From assembly GCA_007258455.2 (NCBI GenBank), contig VDFB02270651.1, positions 702,981,360-703,045,359 of the forward strand: a DNA stretch of 64,000 bases, read 5' to 3'. The notes beneath the pieces were generated by a model. The model saw only the letters and a program-made list of their open reading frames with translations. It was not told the DNA's origin and ran no database searches. Below are positions 36,748 through 48,950 of the stretch, in pieces. Origin of the DNA: Sequoia sempervirens (taxonomy: Eukaryota; Streptophyta; Pinopsida; Cupressales; Cupressaceae). The first letter of the stretch is position 1, and each line of letters begins with the position of its first letter. A program made the position numbers and the translations under genes.

Positions 36748-36761
36748 GAAGAGGGGAAAAA
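36748..36761 (+). other. Polypurine tract of an upstream Tat-like element
   Basis: GAAGAGGGGAAAAA immediately before TGTAGACACTC. It is very close to the E3 PPT (AAAGAGGGGCAAAA at 56618). Confidence 0.72.
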
Positions 36762-38152
36762 TGTAGACACTCAAAATTATCCTAGCCCACAAGAGACATT
36801 TTTACGTTAAACTCGTCTTACCCATATGATTAAATAATTATCATTTATTTAATTATTACCAATTTCATATTCTATTAGTAATTAAATAATATCATATTTT
36901 TTAATTAACTCACTTTACTATTTTTCCTCCTTGATTAATTAAGTCCCTAATTATCTTTATTATTCTACATTAATTAAATAAATCATAATTATTTAATTGA
37001 TTATCAATTATCCCTATCCTAAATTGATTAATCATTTTAATTATTTAATTATCCTTTAATTCTTCAACATTATCCAATCTCCATAATTAAATAATGTAAT
37101 TAATTATTTTATTTATCTAATCCATTTGCACATACCATTAATAATTAATTAATTTAATTAATTATTAATTTCCAACTCACCTCCTGAGTGAGACTTACTC
37201 TCAGTCCACTAATCAATCAATTTCAGTCCACTCCTCAATCAATTTACTTCACTCCCACTCACTTCGAGTTCTCTCATCAATCAATTCAGTTTACTACCAC
37301 TTAGTCTGAGTTAACTTCTCAATCAATTCTCTTATCTAAATCATGCAATTTGTTAACTGAATCATGCAAACACTCAAATTATCAATCAATTCCTCTCATC
37401 AATTCTCCACCATTGATATTTTTGATTCTTCCTTGAATCTAGACTATCCATCAAATTTGGCATTTTCTATAAAATCAACATTCATTCTCGTTCGAAGGCT
37501 AACCATGAAACTTTGATATTTTTCTATAAAATTCATTTGATCTTATTGTAATTGTGCACACATAAAATCTAAGAGAAACAAGAGCTTACAAGCAAAATTT
37601 GATGTTTCATGTGAGAAAAGGTATATGATTTGATTAATCTTTCATGTTGCATTATTCATTCTTCATTGCTATATTGGAATTCGTTAGTTGAATCTTATAG
37701 TTTTGTGTGGTTTTTGTTAATGATTCTTGCCTATTTTCCTAATTTTTAGTCATACACTAGGGGTTTCAAACTTTCATGAAGTTTGATATCTAGGTGCCAA
37801 ACTCTCATAAAGTATGATAATAAGGTATTGACCCTAGGAGAAGCTCAATACCAATATTGGACTTGTGTGCATATTGATACCTTATCGAGGGTCAGGGATT
37901 TTGGGTGACCTTCGATAAAAAGGTTATTTGCCTGTGGTTTTTATGTGTTGTTTCCTAGTGGAATTTGGAGGATGGTTGGGTAGAGATGATTGAAGGATGT
38001 TCTAATGGTTTCAAGAATCTTGACTGTTCCCCATGCCTCATTTTTTTGCCAACCATGGTGTTCTATCTCATGGTGTTTTTAGTGTTTTTCTTTTGTCACC
38101 ATTCTAAATATGCATTAGTGTGGGTGTCAAGTGTGTCATCACATGTTGTTAT
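36762..38152 (+). repeat. 3' LTR of a TGTAGACAC-family (Tat-like) element, right end not defined
   Basis: Begins TGTAGACACTC after a PPT. Its first 400 bp are AT-rich with long palindromes; one at 37137-37169 has 16-bp perfect arms and a 1-nt spacer. Then comes CTCACTCNNNGAG-type sequence and a less biased 3' part. The normal TTACA end was not found before the Copia LTR that starts at 38153, so this LTR may be interrupted there. The frame 37965-38195 is not supported as a gene. Confidence 0.6.
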
Positions 38153-38223
38153 TGTTGGTGTAAATAGGTATTTTACCTATCTAGTTCACTTATAGGTCTT
38201 ATTTACATGTTAAGTTTACCTAG
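38153..38223 (+). repeat. Element X (Copia-type) 5' LTR, left piece
   Basis: Begins TGTTGGTGTAAATAGG, with a small inverted repeat ATAGGTA/TACCTAT (38164-38180). It is interrupted after CCTAG (38219-38223) by E3 and resumes at 57858. The joined LTR would be about 390 bp. Confidence 0.6.
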
Positions 38224-39459
38224 TGTAGACACATAATATATACATGCATCTAATCCAGATTCACTAATTTCAATTCGTCCTTAATCATACCTCTACTAAC
38301 CATTTTAATCGAATAATTTTTATCTAATTAAAATTCATCATATTTAATTAAATAAATCAATCTTTATTTAATTAAATCATATTTCCCCTTCTAATTAGAT
38401 AAATCAACTTTATCTAATTAAATATATCATTCTATTTGATTAAATCATATTCTTCTTTGTAATTAAATAAATTAGTTTTATTTAATTAATTTCTAAAGTC
38501 ATCTCTTTAATTAATCTCCTAAAGACATCTCTTTAATTAAATAAATCAATTTTATTTAGTTAATCTTCTAAAGTTCTCCATTTAATTGAATAGATCAAAT
38601 TTATTTAATTAAATCTCTTATGTTCTTTATCTTCTCATTTAACTTAAATAAATCCAAATATTTAAGTTAAATGTCACATTCAACTAATCTCCCTCTTAAT
38701 TAATCAAATCATGATTAATGCTAATCCTAATCCATCCAATCCTCTAGCTTTTGCAACTTGCACAATAAATCAATTTATTTGATTTATTATTTCTTCTATT
38801 TTCATTCAAAATGGCATCTTTATGGAATATGCTTCAAATTTGAAATCTCCCCCCAAAAGGGACTTGTCCTCCAACATGGCATTAACTCCTCTTACATTGT
38901 CTCTTACATGTCTCCAACTTGGCATTTAAGACACTTTCTTCTTCCTCAACAATCCAACTTTCAAATTTCAAATTTGAACTTAATAGCATTTATCATGCAC
39001 AATGACCAAAATGTGCACAACCTTCCTCCATTGACATGTTGACAAGTGGAATCTTGCCATTGGTTTGTCTTTTATCCCACAATCTTCCATTCTTCTCATT
39101 TCTCCATCATTCTCTCCTTTAAATAGAACATCTCTCTATTGATTGGGGATCCACAATCTTAGGCACAAGTTCATTATTGTCATTTGAATTCATAAGCATC
39201 TTCAAGGCATTCTCATCATTTAGCTTGTCAAGGGCTAGGAAAGGGCTACTTTTCACATCAAAGTAGCACCAATCCACAATGGGATAGGTATAAACACACT
39301 TTTTTACATGATTGCAATTAGTTTCTTTCATCTTTTGTTGTTTAGTTTGCATCCTTAAGTATTTTACCATCTCATAGGAGCACTTAGTTTGCTTGTTTTA
39401 AACTAACCCATACTAATGTGTGTTGAGTTTGAAACTATTGTGTAGATTATGTGCTTACA
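38224..39459 (+). repeat. E3 5' LTR
   Basis: 1236 bp, paired with 56632-57852. The first 450 bp form a series of AT-rich hairpins (see 38342). The TATA position reads TTTAAATAG at 39118-39126, where the 3' LTR has TATAAATAG. It ends GTGCTTACA. Minus-strand ORF-like stretches at 39119-39703 straddle its end and are not genes. Confidence 0.93.
38342..38672. repeat. Series of long perfect hairpins in E3 U3
   Basis: Consecutive inverted repeats: arms of 15 bp at 38342-38356/38363-38377; 12 bp at 38392-38403/38409-38420; 12 bp at 38460-38471/38477-38488; about 13 bp near 38532-38557 (one mismatch here, perfect in the 3' LTR); 14 bp at 38637-38650/38659-38672. The basic arm is TTAATTAAATAAA, but individual hairpins carry substitutions matched on both arms (TAATTAGATAAA with TTTATCTAATTA; ATTTAACTTAAATA with TATTTAAGTTAAAT). 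Confidence 0.85.
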
Positions 39460-39461
39460 TT

Positions 39462-39478
39462 TGGCACTAGAAGGAGGG
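39462..39478 (+). other. E3 candidate primer-binding site
   Basis: TGGCACTAGAAGGAGGG begins 2 nt after the LTR. It starts TGG as a tRNA 3' complement must, but I could not assign the tRNA. Confidence 0.55.
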
Positions 39479-42189
39479 TGAGCTTGAAGAATTTAACATG
39501 TTTTTCTTCAAAATTTTGTGGTTTTTTGAACTTTTTGTGTCTATAGGAAAATGCCACTGACAGAGAAATTGCCCTGCTACTAGTCCAACAATGCCATATA
39601 GTGTCGCAATCAAACTCCAAACTACGATGCTGGCTTCTTCCCACCCAGAAATTTGAATTTCAAATTGCGACGCTAGGCCATTTTTTTGTCGCCAGACGTC
39701 CAAACTCCAAACAATGCCGCTTGGTCAATACAATGCCGCAATCGCACTCACTGGTTTTGTCACAGAGCATTGCTATCAGTCTCAATAGTGCTATACAATG
39801 CCATTGACTTCTTCAAACTGCACTGGCTCTGTAGACTACATCGTTGAAGTTGGGTAAAAGGCACTTTTCAGATTATTTTTAACATGTTCTTTTTTCATTC
39901 TTGTTGCTTTTGACTATTAACTTGTTTTTGGCCTTTGTTTCTATAGTTTTAACCAGTTTTTGTAGGTTGGATTGATCAAAAAGTGAAGAAGGGAAAAAAA
40001 GCAAGGCTCCTTATGACACCATCATTTCATCATATCAAATGTTTTTAAACACTTTGGGGAAAAATTGTAATCCCTTTTCTAAGGATTTTCTATCTTTTGT
40101 GCTTTTAGGAATCAATAATTTCGTTTGGGCTTAAAAAGAACAAGACAAAAGGATTAAAAAGAACCTTAGGAAACTTACTAGATTTTTTTTAAAGGCTTAA
40201 CAATTGAACAAGCAAATCTCACATTTCCTTTTGGTGCTTAAAAAGAATCCAATCATTGCTTTGAAGGATTAAAATGAACATGTGCTTCTAAGTTTTGTAA
40301 TCTCTTATCCAAAGTAATATCATATAAAATACGTATGCACTTCTCTCGCGCCTCATGACGATCTTGAGAATCAAAAAGATTTTTGTGATATTAAGTTGTA
40401 TAAGTGATTTCCTTCACACTTCAATTTGGATTCTTAAAATTGAACAAAATATTGCGAGTGTGAGTGGAGTATATCGTGTGTGTTCTCTCTTTGTTTCTCA
40501 ATAAAGATCGATGGAACTATGGATGTGCTTGCTCAATTTTTTTTATCTTTAGAGGGCCTGCATTGTGGGAAAAAATAATCACCCTAGGGAATGAACCATC
40601 CGGGAACATGCTAAAGCCAAGCGACTTCCACATGGTATATAAGTGTGGGTACTTGAGGAAAGTTCAAGTATCATCAGGATTGTTCCAACAAGAAAGGAAG
40701 CAATGGTCTCTTTCCATATGGATGATCCCCCATGAATGGAATGCTTATACTAAAACCTCTTGTTTAGAAGGCCCAAACCCTTAATCTATTTGTTGGTGCA
40801 AGAACGGTCATTTTGAAGTTGTCCCACATTTTTACGGCTCTTAGTAGAGATGAGAAGTATTCCATGGGAGTTTCATGGGTACTGATGCTTGGATGACCCA
40901 AGAAGCAAGTGCACTATAAGGGGGAGCCTGTGTGGTCAAGCATCTAATCATCCGCTAAGAGTAGGCATAACTAGATTTATCCAAATTGGAACTCAATAAA
41001 TATTTCATTTTTATCCATAGGGTTGTGCATGTTCTTGGAATCAAAACACTTTGCTTGGATATTAAAAATTGGAAAATAAACATCAACATGATGATCAAAT
41101 TTCAAACCCTTTAGGAAGCAAATACCTTTGAAAAAATTATAGTGTCATTGCTCTCCCTAGGGATTCTATCCTTAGAGGCTTCTAAGCATTTGAATTTATA
41201 TCTTCATTTTCTCACTAAAGTCAACAATAAGGAACTTTTGCCTTAATTTCCTTGATTTCCACATAATGGACTTTGTGGGATGAGAATAAATTGGGACATT
41301 TGACATTTAGTTTGAAAACCTAATCAAGAATTGTTTGTGGTAAAAAGAACTCACTAAGCAAAGAAAATAAACAATTGGACCTCACACATGTGCTCTTTCA
41401 AATGATTTCCCGAAAGATCAAAATCTAAAACCAAAGTCCAAAGGTCTTAGTCAAAAAGCTCACAAGAAAAGATTGTCTATGCTCTATGAATTTAGAGAAA
41501 TATTAACCTTCAACTTTTACAAACGTGCATCAAGGAATAATCCAAATTTGTATTCATTTTACTATTGTCAAAATCCAAGTCTCTTTCAAAGGTTTGAATA
41601 TCTCACATAGGAATTATTTCATGTTCTTCAACACCTTGGTCTAGTAAACAAAGTCTCTCTAAGTCTCTTAGGATCAAAATCAAAACATTTTCATCCATCC
41701 TTCAAATATCAAATCAAAAATAACCTCACCAACAACTCTTGGAAATGTTGAAAAAATCCTTTATGCTAAACTTTGGGAAAATTCTCTTGAAATCAAAAAT
41801 TGAAACAAATCCAAATCATCTTGTTTGACTATGTGTGTGTAGATGAATCCTTCTTTGCACACTTAGTCAAATTATCATCTTGTGGACAAGTTCACTCTAG
41901 GAAAACATCCAACCTCTTAGATTTTATGAGTTCATTATCTAAACCAAATACAATCAAAATCAAAAAAATATCAAATCAATCCAAAATCAAAATCCAAAAT
42001 CAAAACCAAAGTCCTAAAGTTTAGTATCCTCTTCAAGGTTTCCTAAGAGTTCCAATCGTCCACCAATCATTCATATCTCATCATCTCATTACCATCCTTT
42101 TGATCCATAGTATCTTAGACTTTATTTTTTGTACCTAACAATTAGATCAATCCAAAGAATTAGAGGTTCATCTCTTACATTCTTGAAAA
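39479..42189 (+). other. E3 long 5' leader
   Basis: 2.7 kb between PBS and gag with no supported coding region. A patch at 39590-39790 repeats GCAATGCCGC- and TCGCAATC-like words. Long leaders are usual in Tat/Ogre elements. The plus-strand frames at 40464-40784 and 41800-42024 have no recognisable domain. Confidence 0.5.
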
Positions 42190-45100
42190 TTGATCCCTAT
42201 TTTTATTATTCAAACTAGATCTCAACACAAGAAGAACATAGAAACGAACAAAGGAACATCAAGTGACTTGAGTAAAACCACGTCCGAAATCAATCTTGTT
42301 GGATCAAAAAATCCCCTACCTAATCTTCCTCTATCATCACAAATTCCTCAAGAGGAAGGTCAAGTGGAAGACGTCACCAATAATGTCTTAGGGATGACAC
42401 AAGATGAAATCATCGAGATGGTCCAAAATCCCAAAACTCACCGAATTTTCAATACCATGATGGGGCTCAATCCCTCCCAATACATGCTTGAATTGGAAAA
42501 ATAAGGGGCTAAACTCCCTTTTTATTATGATGTAAGCACTATTTTGGAGAAGCCTCTTAGGATCATGCCCACAATTTCATCCATAACCCCAATCTCATCC
42601 ACACCTCCATTTCAAAGCACCACTCAAAGCATCCCACAAATCATATCATCCATTGCTCCAACTCAACCAATTGTTAACAAGGGGAGCTCATTGCTCCATG
42701 CACTACAAACACACCCCCTGGTGAACAACCAAGATTTGGACGCAAAAATTATCTTGGGTCAATCTGTCCCATTGAATCAATTGCACCCACATGTTTCAAT
42801 CACCTTTCAAGACCCCAATGACCCATCATCATCTTCTCACACAACACCTGCATATCCTCTCAACACACAAACCTCTCTCCCTATGACTTTGCAAGGAGAA
42901 GATGGGCTATTTGGACTAGGGGGCATCTTTGACCCCTCATCTTCATCATTTCCTCAAGGGAGTACACCGCCCATTTTTCCACTGCTTCCACCCTTACCAT
43001 TGACATCCACACCACCTCTCGGTTTAGGGTTACCTCCTTTTACCACCACTTAATCAAAATCAAAACAACCCCCCAATCATAAATTAAAACATTTTACCAA
43101 ATCCTCTGATCTTGCCATTGATATCACAACAACAGATGGCAACCATCCAAGCAACCCAATAAATCATGACACCATCCATAAATGCAGTCTCTCAAGGACC
43201 AAGCATATCAATTGCACCATCTACCAAAAAAATCCCCATCATCAATACAATGGAACCTCTCATCACAAAAACAAACACCATTCTGAATCGACCACCACCA
43301 CCTCCAAAATAAAACATGGTGAACCCATATAGCATCATGTTACATGAAGCTCAATAGGCTGCCTATCAAAAGGAACTTCAAAAAATTCAAAATCAACAAG
43401 TTGCACAACTAGTTGCTCAACAAGCAAAAGCTGCTCAAGCCACACAACAAGCACAAAAAGCACAGTGGGTTGCTCAGGCTCAAGTCTTGTTGCAACAACA
43501 GTGATTCCCAAGTACCCAAGCTGTGCAAGCAACTCAGGAAGCTCAAGTCACTCGAGCCACATAGCCTACACAAGCTGCACAAGATCAAGCTCAAGTGCAA
43601 TCCCAATACCAAGCCCATCAAGTGCAAACACAAGCTCAATACCGGGCAAAATTGCAAGCATCCCAAAAACAAGCATATCAGCAAGCCCTGCAACTGTACC
43701 AAGCACAACAAGAAGCAACATTAATATCCCAAAAAAATCCTTTTTGGCACAACAACAACACGACCAATATCAAGCATTGTTGGCACAACAACAACAAGAC
43801 CAACAACAAGAGTTGTTGGCACAACAACAACACAACCAACAACAAGCTTTGTTTGCACAATAGCAAATGCAGGAATATTAGTAAGCCTTGTTCGTGGAGC
43901 AGAGCTTGCAACAAATTCCCACCAACACACCCAACACTCCACCCATCACTCAAACACCTCAAACACTTCAAAACACATTCACTCCACCCCTTAATCCACA
44001 AGATGATGTGACCGCACAAATCAAATTTCTCTTGCAAAAAGTGTTCAATCTCCAATCAGGGAAAACAACAAAGACATCAAGCAACTTGTGTCCCTATCTA
44101 TTCAAAAAGAGCCTTGTGATGGTACTATTCCCCAAGGGGTTTGAAATACCTAAATTCGACAAATATTGTGGCACGGGAAACCCTGAAGATCACATCAAGG
44201 AGTTCCAAGTACATTACATGGAGTTCATATATGATGATACATATCTGATGTGGCTATTTCCTCAAAGTTTGGATGGTCCTGCCATGGAGTGGTTCTCTCA
44301 TCTTCCTCTTGGCATCAAAAATTTCAAAGAGATTGTAGACGCATTCATAAAATAATACACATTCAACATTGATATGGATGTTAGTCTAGAGGAACTATTG
44401 GCTCTTAAACAAGCTAAGGGGTAATCATTCACTTCCTTCTTGCAAAGATGGCAATCCAAGGCCAACAAGAGCAAATGGGCCATGCCGAAAGAACAAGAAG
44501 TTTGCACCATCATTACCAATCTTGATAAAACCTTGGCATTCCATCTTAAGGTACAATTTATCACCACTTATGACCAACTAATCCCCAAGGTGCTTAGCAT
44601 CGAATGAGCCCTTATTGCACAAGGCAAAACACCCACATATCAAGAAAATCAAGACAATCACCCATCCACTAGCTATAATGGAAAACCTCACACGTGGGCA
44701 ATGAACAAAAATGTCACCAATGATGGTGTGGTAGACACCAAGGTCATAATTAGTGCTCCAAAACAAAACACCCAAACATACCAACAACCACAAAACAACA
44801 CGCAAGCTAATGTGGTATCACAACAACCACCCAACAATCAAATCAATAATTTAAATAATCAAGGGGGACCACCCCCGCAAAAAAAAAATCCCCCCAAGAA
44901 AAAGTACATTACCCTTGAGGAACCAATTGAAGTGGTCATGAAGAAACTAATAAACAAAAATCTCATCAAAATTCCCACTTATGAGAACTATCAGGAACCC
45001 CAAGTGAAACCACCATGGTACAATGAGAATCACCTTTGTGATTTCCACAAAATCAAGGGGCACACAACAACCAGTTGCATGAGGTTGAAAAATATAATCC

Positions 45101-45245
45101 AAGACCTCATTGATGACAAGATCATTAATGTTGAGCAACCAGTTGGAAATCAGGACCTAAAAATATACACAAATCAGATGTCAGATAATATCCAAGGGAG
45201 CAACCGTGGAAAAAAAAAATGCCAATGTGAACCATGTGTATGATC
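42190..45245 (+). pseudogene. gag: E3 gag with Q-rich coiled coil, capsid core and zinc knuckle
   Basis: Gag structural polyprotein. A Ser/Thr/Pro-rich N-terminal part (42190-43053) is followed by a Gln/Ala-rich segment (about 43360-43900, crossing a frame change near 43735) with a 12-residue tandem repeat. The capsid core of the Retrotrans_gag type lies at about 44130-44600 (FEIPKFDKYCGTGNPEDHIKEF, then GPAMEWFSHLPLG, then FTSFLQRWQSKANK). The zinc knuckle is CDFHKIKGHTTTSC at about 45039-45080, in the CxFHxxxGHxTxxC form I know from Tat-lineage Gag. Stops are mostly TAA and TAG. Minus-strand Leu-rich frames over 43330-44055 are shadows of the Gln codons. Confidence 0.85.
43744..43863 (+). 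repeat. 36-bp tandem repeat in E3 gag
   Basis: Units begin with TTGGCAC or a variant at 43744, 43780, 43816 and 43852 and encode LAQQQHDQYQAL-like 12-residue repeats (3.3 copies). Confidence 0.88.
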
Positions 45246-45552
45246 ATGTTGTCACATCCCTAGATGAAATGGTCATTGTTGTTAGCATCAAAGGAGCCAA
45301 AGCTAATTGTGGAGTCACCACACACGGTGGAAAAGTTACCATTGTTGGGTCATCATAGCCACCTAGAGCATCCACCTCAAATATGATATTCGTTCCTAAT
45401 GGCTACAATGTCCTAGACCAACTAAAAAGAACCCCAACTCAGATCTCCATCATGGAGTTACTGAAGATATCACCCACACATAGAAAATCCTAGAGGAAGC
45501 ATTGGCTTCATCCAGTGTCTCTGTGGATCTTGATGCTGACCAGTTCTAAGCT

Positions 45553-46205
45553 ATGGTTGGAAATATCACCACTCCAAGTCTCCTAACATTCTCTGATCAG
45601 GACTTCCCCACCCAACCATCTCACAATCATGCACTCCACCTTGAAGTCTTGGTTCATAAAAAAAAAGTCAAAAGGGTCTTGGTGGATGGAGGTGTAAGCC
45701 TAAACATTTGTTCCCTCAAACTAATAAAGAATCTGGGATTCTTAGAGGATTCCATTGAAAAGGGTAAGGTTATTGCAATCAAAGCATATGATGATTAGGA
45801 AAGAGTGTCTCAAGGCACTATACAACTCCCTATTCAAGTAGGGCCAGCTATTATGGAAACAACATGCCAGGTCCTTGACCTTGATTTACCTTATAATATC
45901 CTTCTAGGGCGTCCATGGATCCATGGGATGTAAGCTACTGCATCAACTTTCCATCAGTGCGTAAAATTACCATATCAAAATCAAGAGGTCATGGTTCATG
46001 GTGATCCCAAACCCTTTGCCTACTGTAAGAGCCTAGAAGCAAAATACTATAAAATCCCCCAAGTCCCGAAGAATGATGAAGGCCCTACAACTCCATATGT
46101 AGACCCAGCTACACTAGCCTCCTCTTCTGAGACAAAGACACCCGCCATCCTTGATATATTTGAAATCAAAGTCATCATCCAAGACAATGGTGTGAGGATT
46201 ATATA
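45553..46205 (+). pseudogene. E3 aspartic protease
   Basis: A retropepsin-like protease in the same frame as the downstream gag part. The active-site motif is LVDGGVSLNI, with Asp at 45685-45687 (canonical DGGSSLNI/DGGASLNI). The second landmark is ILLGRPWIHGM, then STFHQCVKLPY (about 45895-45970). A TAG at 45796 and another TAG at 45931 interrupt it. It ends at TAA 46204-46206, whose last base starts the next ATG. Confidence 0.87.
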
Positions 46206-46897
46206 ATGAAGAAAAGTGTGTTTGTCATAGGGGAGTTACCTCAATCTCCTAGGACTCACGAGAAACCCCAACCAGCTGAAACATCATCCCATACCTTCAA
46301 AGAAGACCCCTCTAGATTCATGTCTTGGGGAGATCTAAGCTGGGAAATAGTAGATGAAAGAGACATATCCAGTCTCCTATACCAAGATGAAAGGCTTGTG
46401 CTTGATATTTTGATGGATGAAAGAAACAAAAGTCTACAAATGATGCTCAATATGGGCTATGACAAAAGCAAGAAACTTGGGAAAAATGACAATGGATTGT
46501 TTGAACCCCTTGTTGTTGAGAAGCCAATAAAAAATCTTGGCTTCAGATGTACCCCTCCAAAGGTGACCATATTTGGCAAAGGTGCCTCAGTTAGAAAGGT
46601 TAAAACTCCCCCTCAGCTATCAGCAGTCACCCTTCAATTACCCATATCCACAGGTCAAGTCATAGAAAACTTCACCTTTGACATAACTAATGTGTGTAGT
46701 AGTGATGAGGATCCCATAACTGACTTGCCTATGATTTTCAAATATTCCTCCCTACTCATGATTAGTACCTTATCTTTTGAGACCAACGACCATCAAACCC
46801 ATGAAATAAATCTAGTCTACCCCCAACTCATCGATTACAACCAACGAGGACCTCCGATTTTGGACACTTTCAAAAATGATGAGGTGTTCTAGAATTC
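46206..46897 (+). pseudogene. E3 linker with G-patch-like segment
   Basis: A 228-codon open stretch between protease and RT. Near 46440-46560 it contains LNMGYDKSKKLGKNDNGLFEP, with a Gly-aromatic then spaced Gly pattern like the G-patch reported between protease and RT in some plant Ty3 elements. The remainder is acidic and unstructured-looking. The frame differs from both neighbours. This could be decay or the original gene division. Confidence 0.65.
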
Positions 46898-48120
46898 ATG
46901 GGATTACAAGATATGAGACCATATGGAGATCACAAGGTTGGGTTCAACATCATACTAGACACACAAGCCTATTATGGGGAAACATTTGAATCCTTCAATC
47001 GCAAAAGTGAAAAATTGAGAATAATCTCTAGGTCTTTGAGTGAAAACCACACTATGGCACTCTCAGACCCAAAAACAGTAAAAATAAAGGATGCATCCAA
47101 TAGTGAAAATATCTTTGAGGCACTAGAGGATGAAGGATTCAATCTTCCTCTCAGTGCAATTCATCAAGAGAAGTTAGGAGTATTAGTTGAGAAGTGAAAA
47201 CCAGTCAACCTAGGAATGAAGGAACTACCACACATAACATTCTATGCAGAGTCACTTCTCACAGAAGAATAGGAACTTCTAGCTGTGTTCCTAAAAGAAA
47301 GAAAGAAAAACTTTGCATGGACCTATGTCGACATGCCTGGGCTTGATCTGGAGGTTTTGGTTCATCACCTAGTTGTATATCCTAAATCAAAGATCGTCAA
47401 ACAAAAGCTTATAAAAATGCATCCACAGATTGCATTGTTGGTCAAAATGGAATTGGAGAAGCTCCTAGATGCAGGGTTCATATAGCCGATCGATTATCCA
47501 AAATGGGTCTCAAACCTTTTACCTATTTCAAATCCCATTAGGGGCATCTGTATTTGCATGGACTTAAGAGACCTCAACAAGGCATGCCCCAAGGATGAAT
47601 TTCAACTTCAAAACATTGACATGATTGTGGATATGACAATAGGACATGAGATGCTATCGCTAATGGATGGGTTCTCAGGTTACAACCAGATCATGATAGC
47701 TGAAGAAGACCAACACAAAACAACCTTCACTTGCCCATGGGGGACATATTGCTAGAATATGATGCCATTCAATTTGAAGAATGCAGGACCCACCTATCAA
47801 AGGGACATGACACTAATCCTTCATGACATGATCCACAAAACTGTGGAAGATTATGTGGATGATATATTGGATAAATCCAAGAAAAGACGAGATCACATAG
47901 CTGCATTGGAATCCATCTTTGATAGGTTAGAGGAATATAATGTCAGACTCAACCCAAAGAAGTGTGTCTTTGGAGTACAGTCAGGGAAACTCCTTGGGTA
48001 CATCATGTCCATGAGAGGAATTGAGATAGATCTTGCTAAGGTAAAGGAAATTCTTGAAATGGAGGCACCCAAAACATTGAAACAACTTAGAGACCTACAA
48101 GGAAGACTCTAGTCCATCTA
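46898..48120 (+). pseudogene. E3 reverse transcriptase
   Basis: Ty3-type RT, in one frame from about 46898. Landmarks: KKNFAWTYVDMPGLD (47306); LEKLLDAGFI then a TAG where CAG is expected (47483); MDLRDLNKACPKDEF (47558); SLMDGFSGYNQI (47660); TTFTCPWGTY; the catalytic box DYVDDIL with YVDD at 47852-47863 and both Asp present; LNPKKCVFGV and LLGYIMS (thumb). In-frame stops are TAG or TGA only, with no frameshift in the core. That is remarkable next to E1. Confidence 0.93.
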
Positions 48121-48640
48121 CCAATTCATAGCGCAACTAGTAGACAAGGTTGTCCCCTACTCTCATCTACTCCACAAGGGGGTAGCATAGAAGTGGGAAA
48201 AAAATTGTGATCAGGCCTTCAACAAGATCAAGGAATACTTACTCACGCCGCCAGTCCTCATGCTGCCAATTCTAGGAAAACCATTGATCTTATACATATC
48301 AGTAACAGTGCTAGCTCTCAACACTCTCCTAGCACAACATGATGAAAATGGAAAAGAGAGAGCTATCTATTATATCAGCAGAACCATAGTGGGCCATGAA
48401 TTGAACTATACATCCATTGAGAAATCCTGTCTAGCAGTTGTATTTTCAACACAAAAGTTCAGACATTACATGCTAGCCCATCAGATAAAGCTTATTGCAA
48501 AGATAGACCCTCTTAAGTATCTGCTTTCCAAAGCAACACTTACATGGTGGACAACAAAATAGGTTATGATCCTCATAGAGCATGACATTGAGTATGTGTA
48601 ACGTAAGGCCATCAAAGGATAAGCAATTGTGGATCAGTTG
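48121..48640 (+). pseudogene. E3 RNase H, first copy
   Basis: The classical Ty3 RNase H after the RT connection (FIAQLVDKVVPYSHLLHKG). Landmarks are KPLILYISVTVLALNTLLAQHDENGKE, then ELNYTSIEKSCLAVVFSTQKFRHYML. The first catalytic Asp is not seen in its usual place (Val/Thr instead). This fits the relaxed first RNase H of Tat-lineage elements. Stops TAG (48180s, 48560) and TAA replace expected Gln codons. Confidence 0.82.
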
Positions 48641-48950
48641 GCAGAGGCACCAATATACTCAAAGAACCCACTTGTATCATAATTCCTTGATGAATAAATC
48701 TTCAACCTTAGTGTGGCAGATCATTGGAAAATGTACTTTGATGGATCCTACATGCAACATGGGTTAGGAGCAAGGATTTTCTTTATCACTCCACAAGGGG
48801 ATTGCATCCCAAAATCATACAAGCTATCATTCCCTTGTACAAATAACATAGCGGAATATGAAGCTCTTGTCATAGGGCTAAGAATAGCAGTGCAATGGAA
48901 AATAATGGCACTCAAGGTATACAGAGATTCACAGCTCATAATCAACTAGC
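48641..48950 (+). pseudogene. E3 second (archaeal-type) RNase H, truncated
   Basis: A second RNase H, diagnostic of the Tat/Ogre lineage. WKMYFDGSYMQHGLGARIFF (Asp at 48740-48742), NNIAEYEALVIGL (Glu) and VYRDSQLIIN (Asp) give an intact D-E-D set. The coding match stops abruptly after IIN at about 48948, where the sequence changes to that of insertion Y. The C-terminal part of the domain is missing. Confidence 0.85.

Noticed and set aside
38342..38672. CRISPR-like or MITE interpretation of the repeated palindromes
   Set aside because: No regular spacers and no terminal inverted repeat with target duplication around the block; it lies within an LTR U3 and is duplicated with it.
43335..44055. 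Leu-rich minus-strand frames with apparent membrane helices
   Set aside because: They are the reverse reading of CAA/CAG-rich gag codons on the plus strand; the Gln-rich gag explains them.
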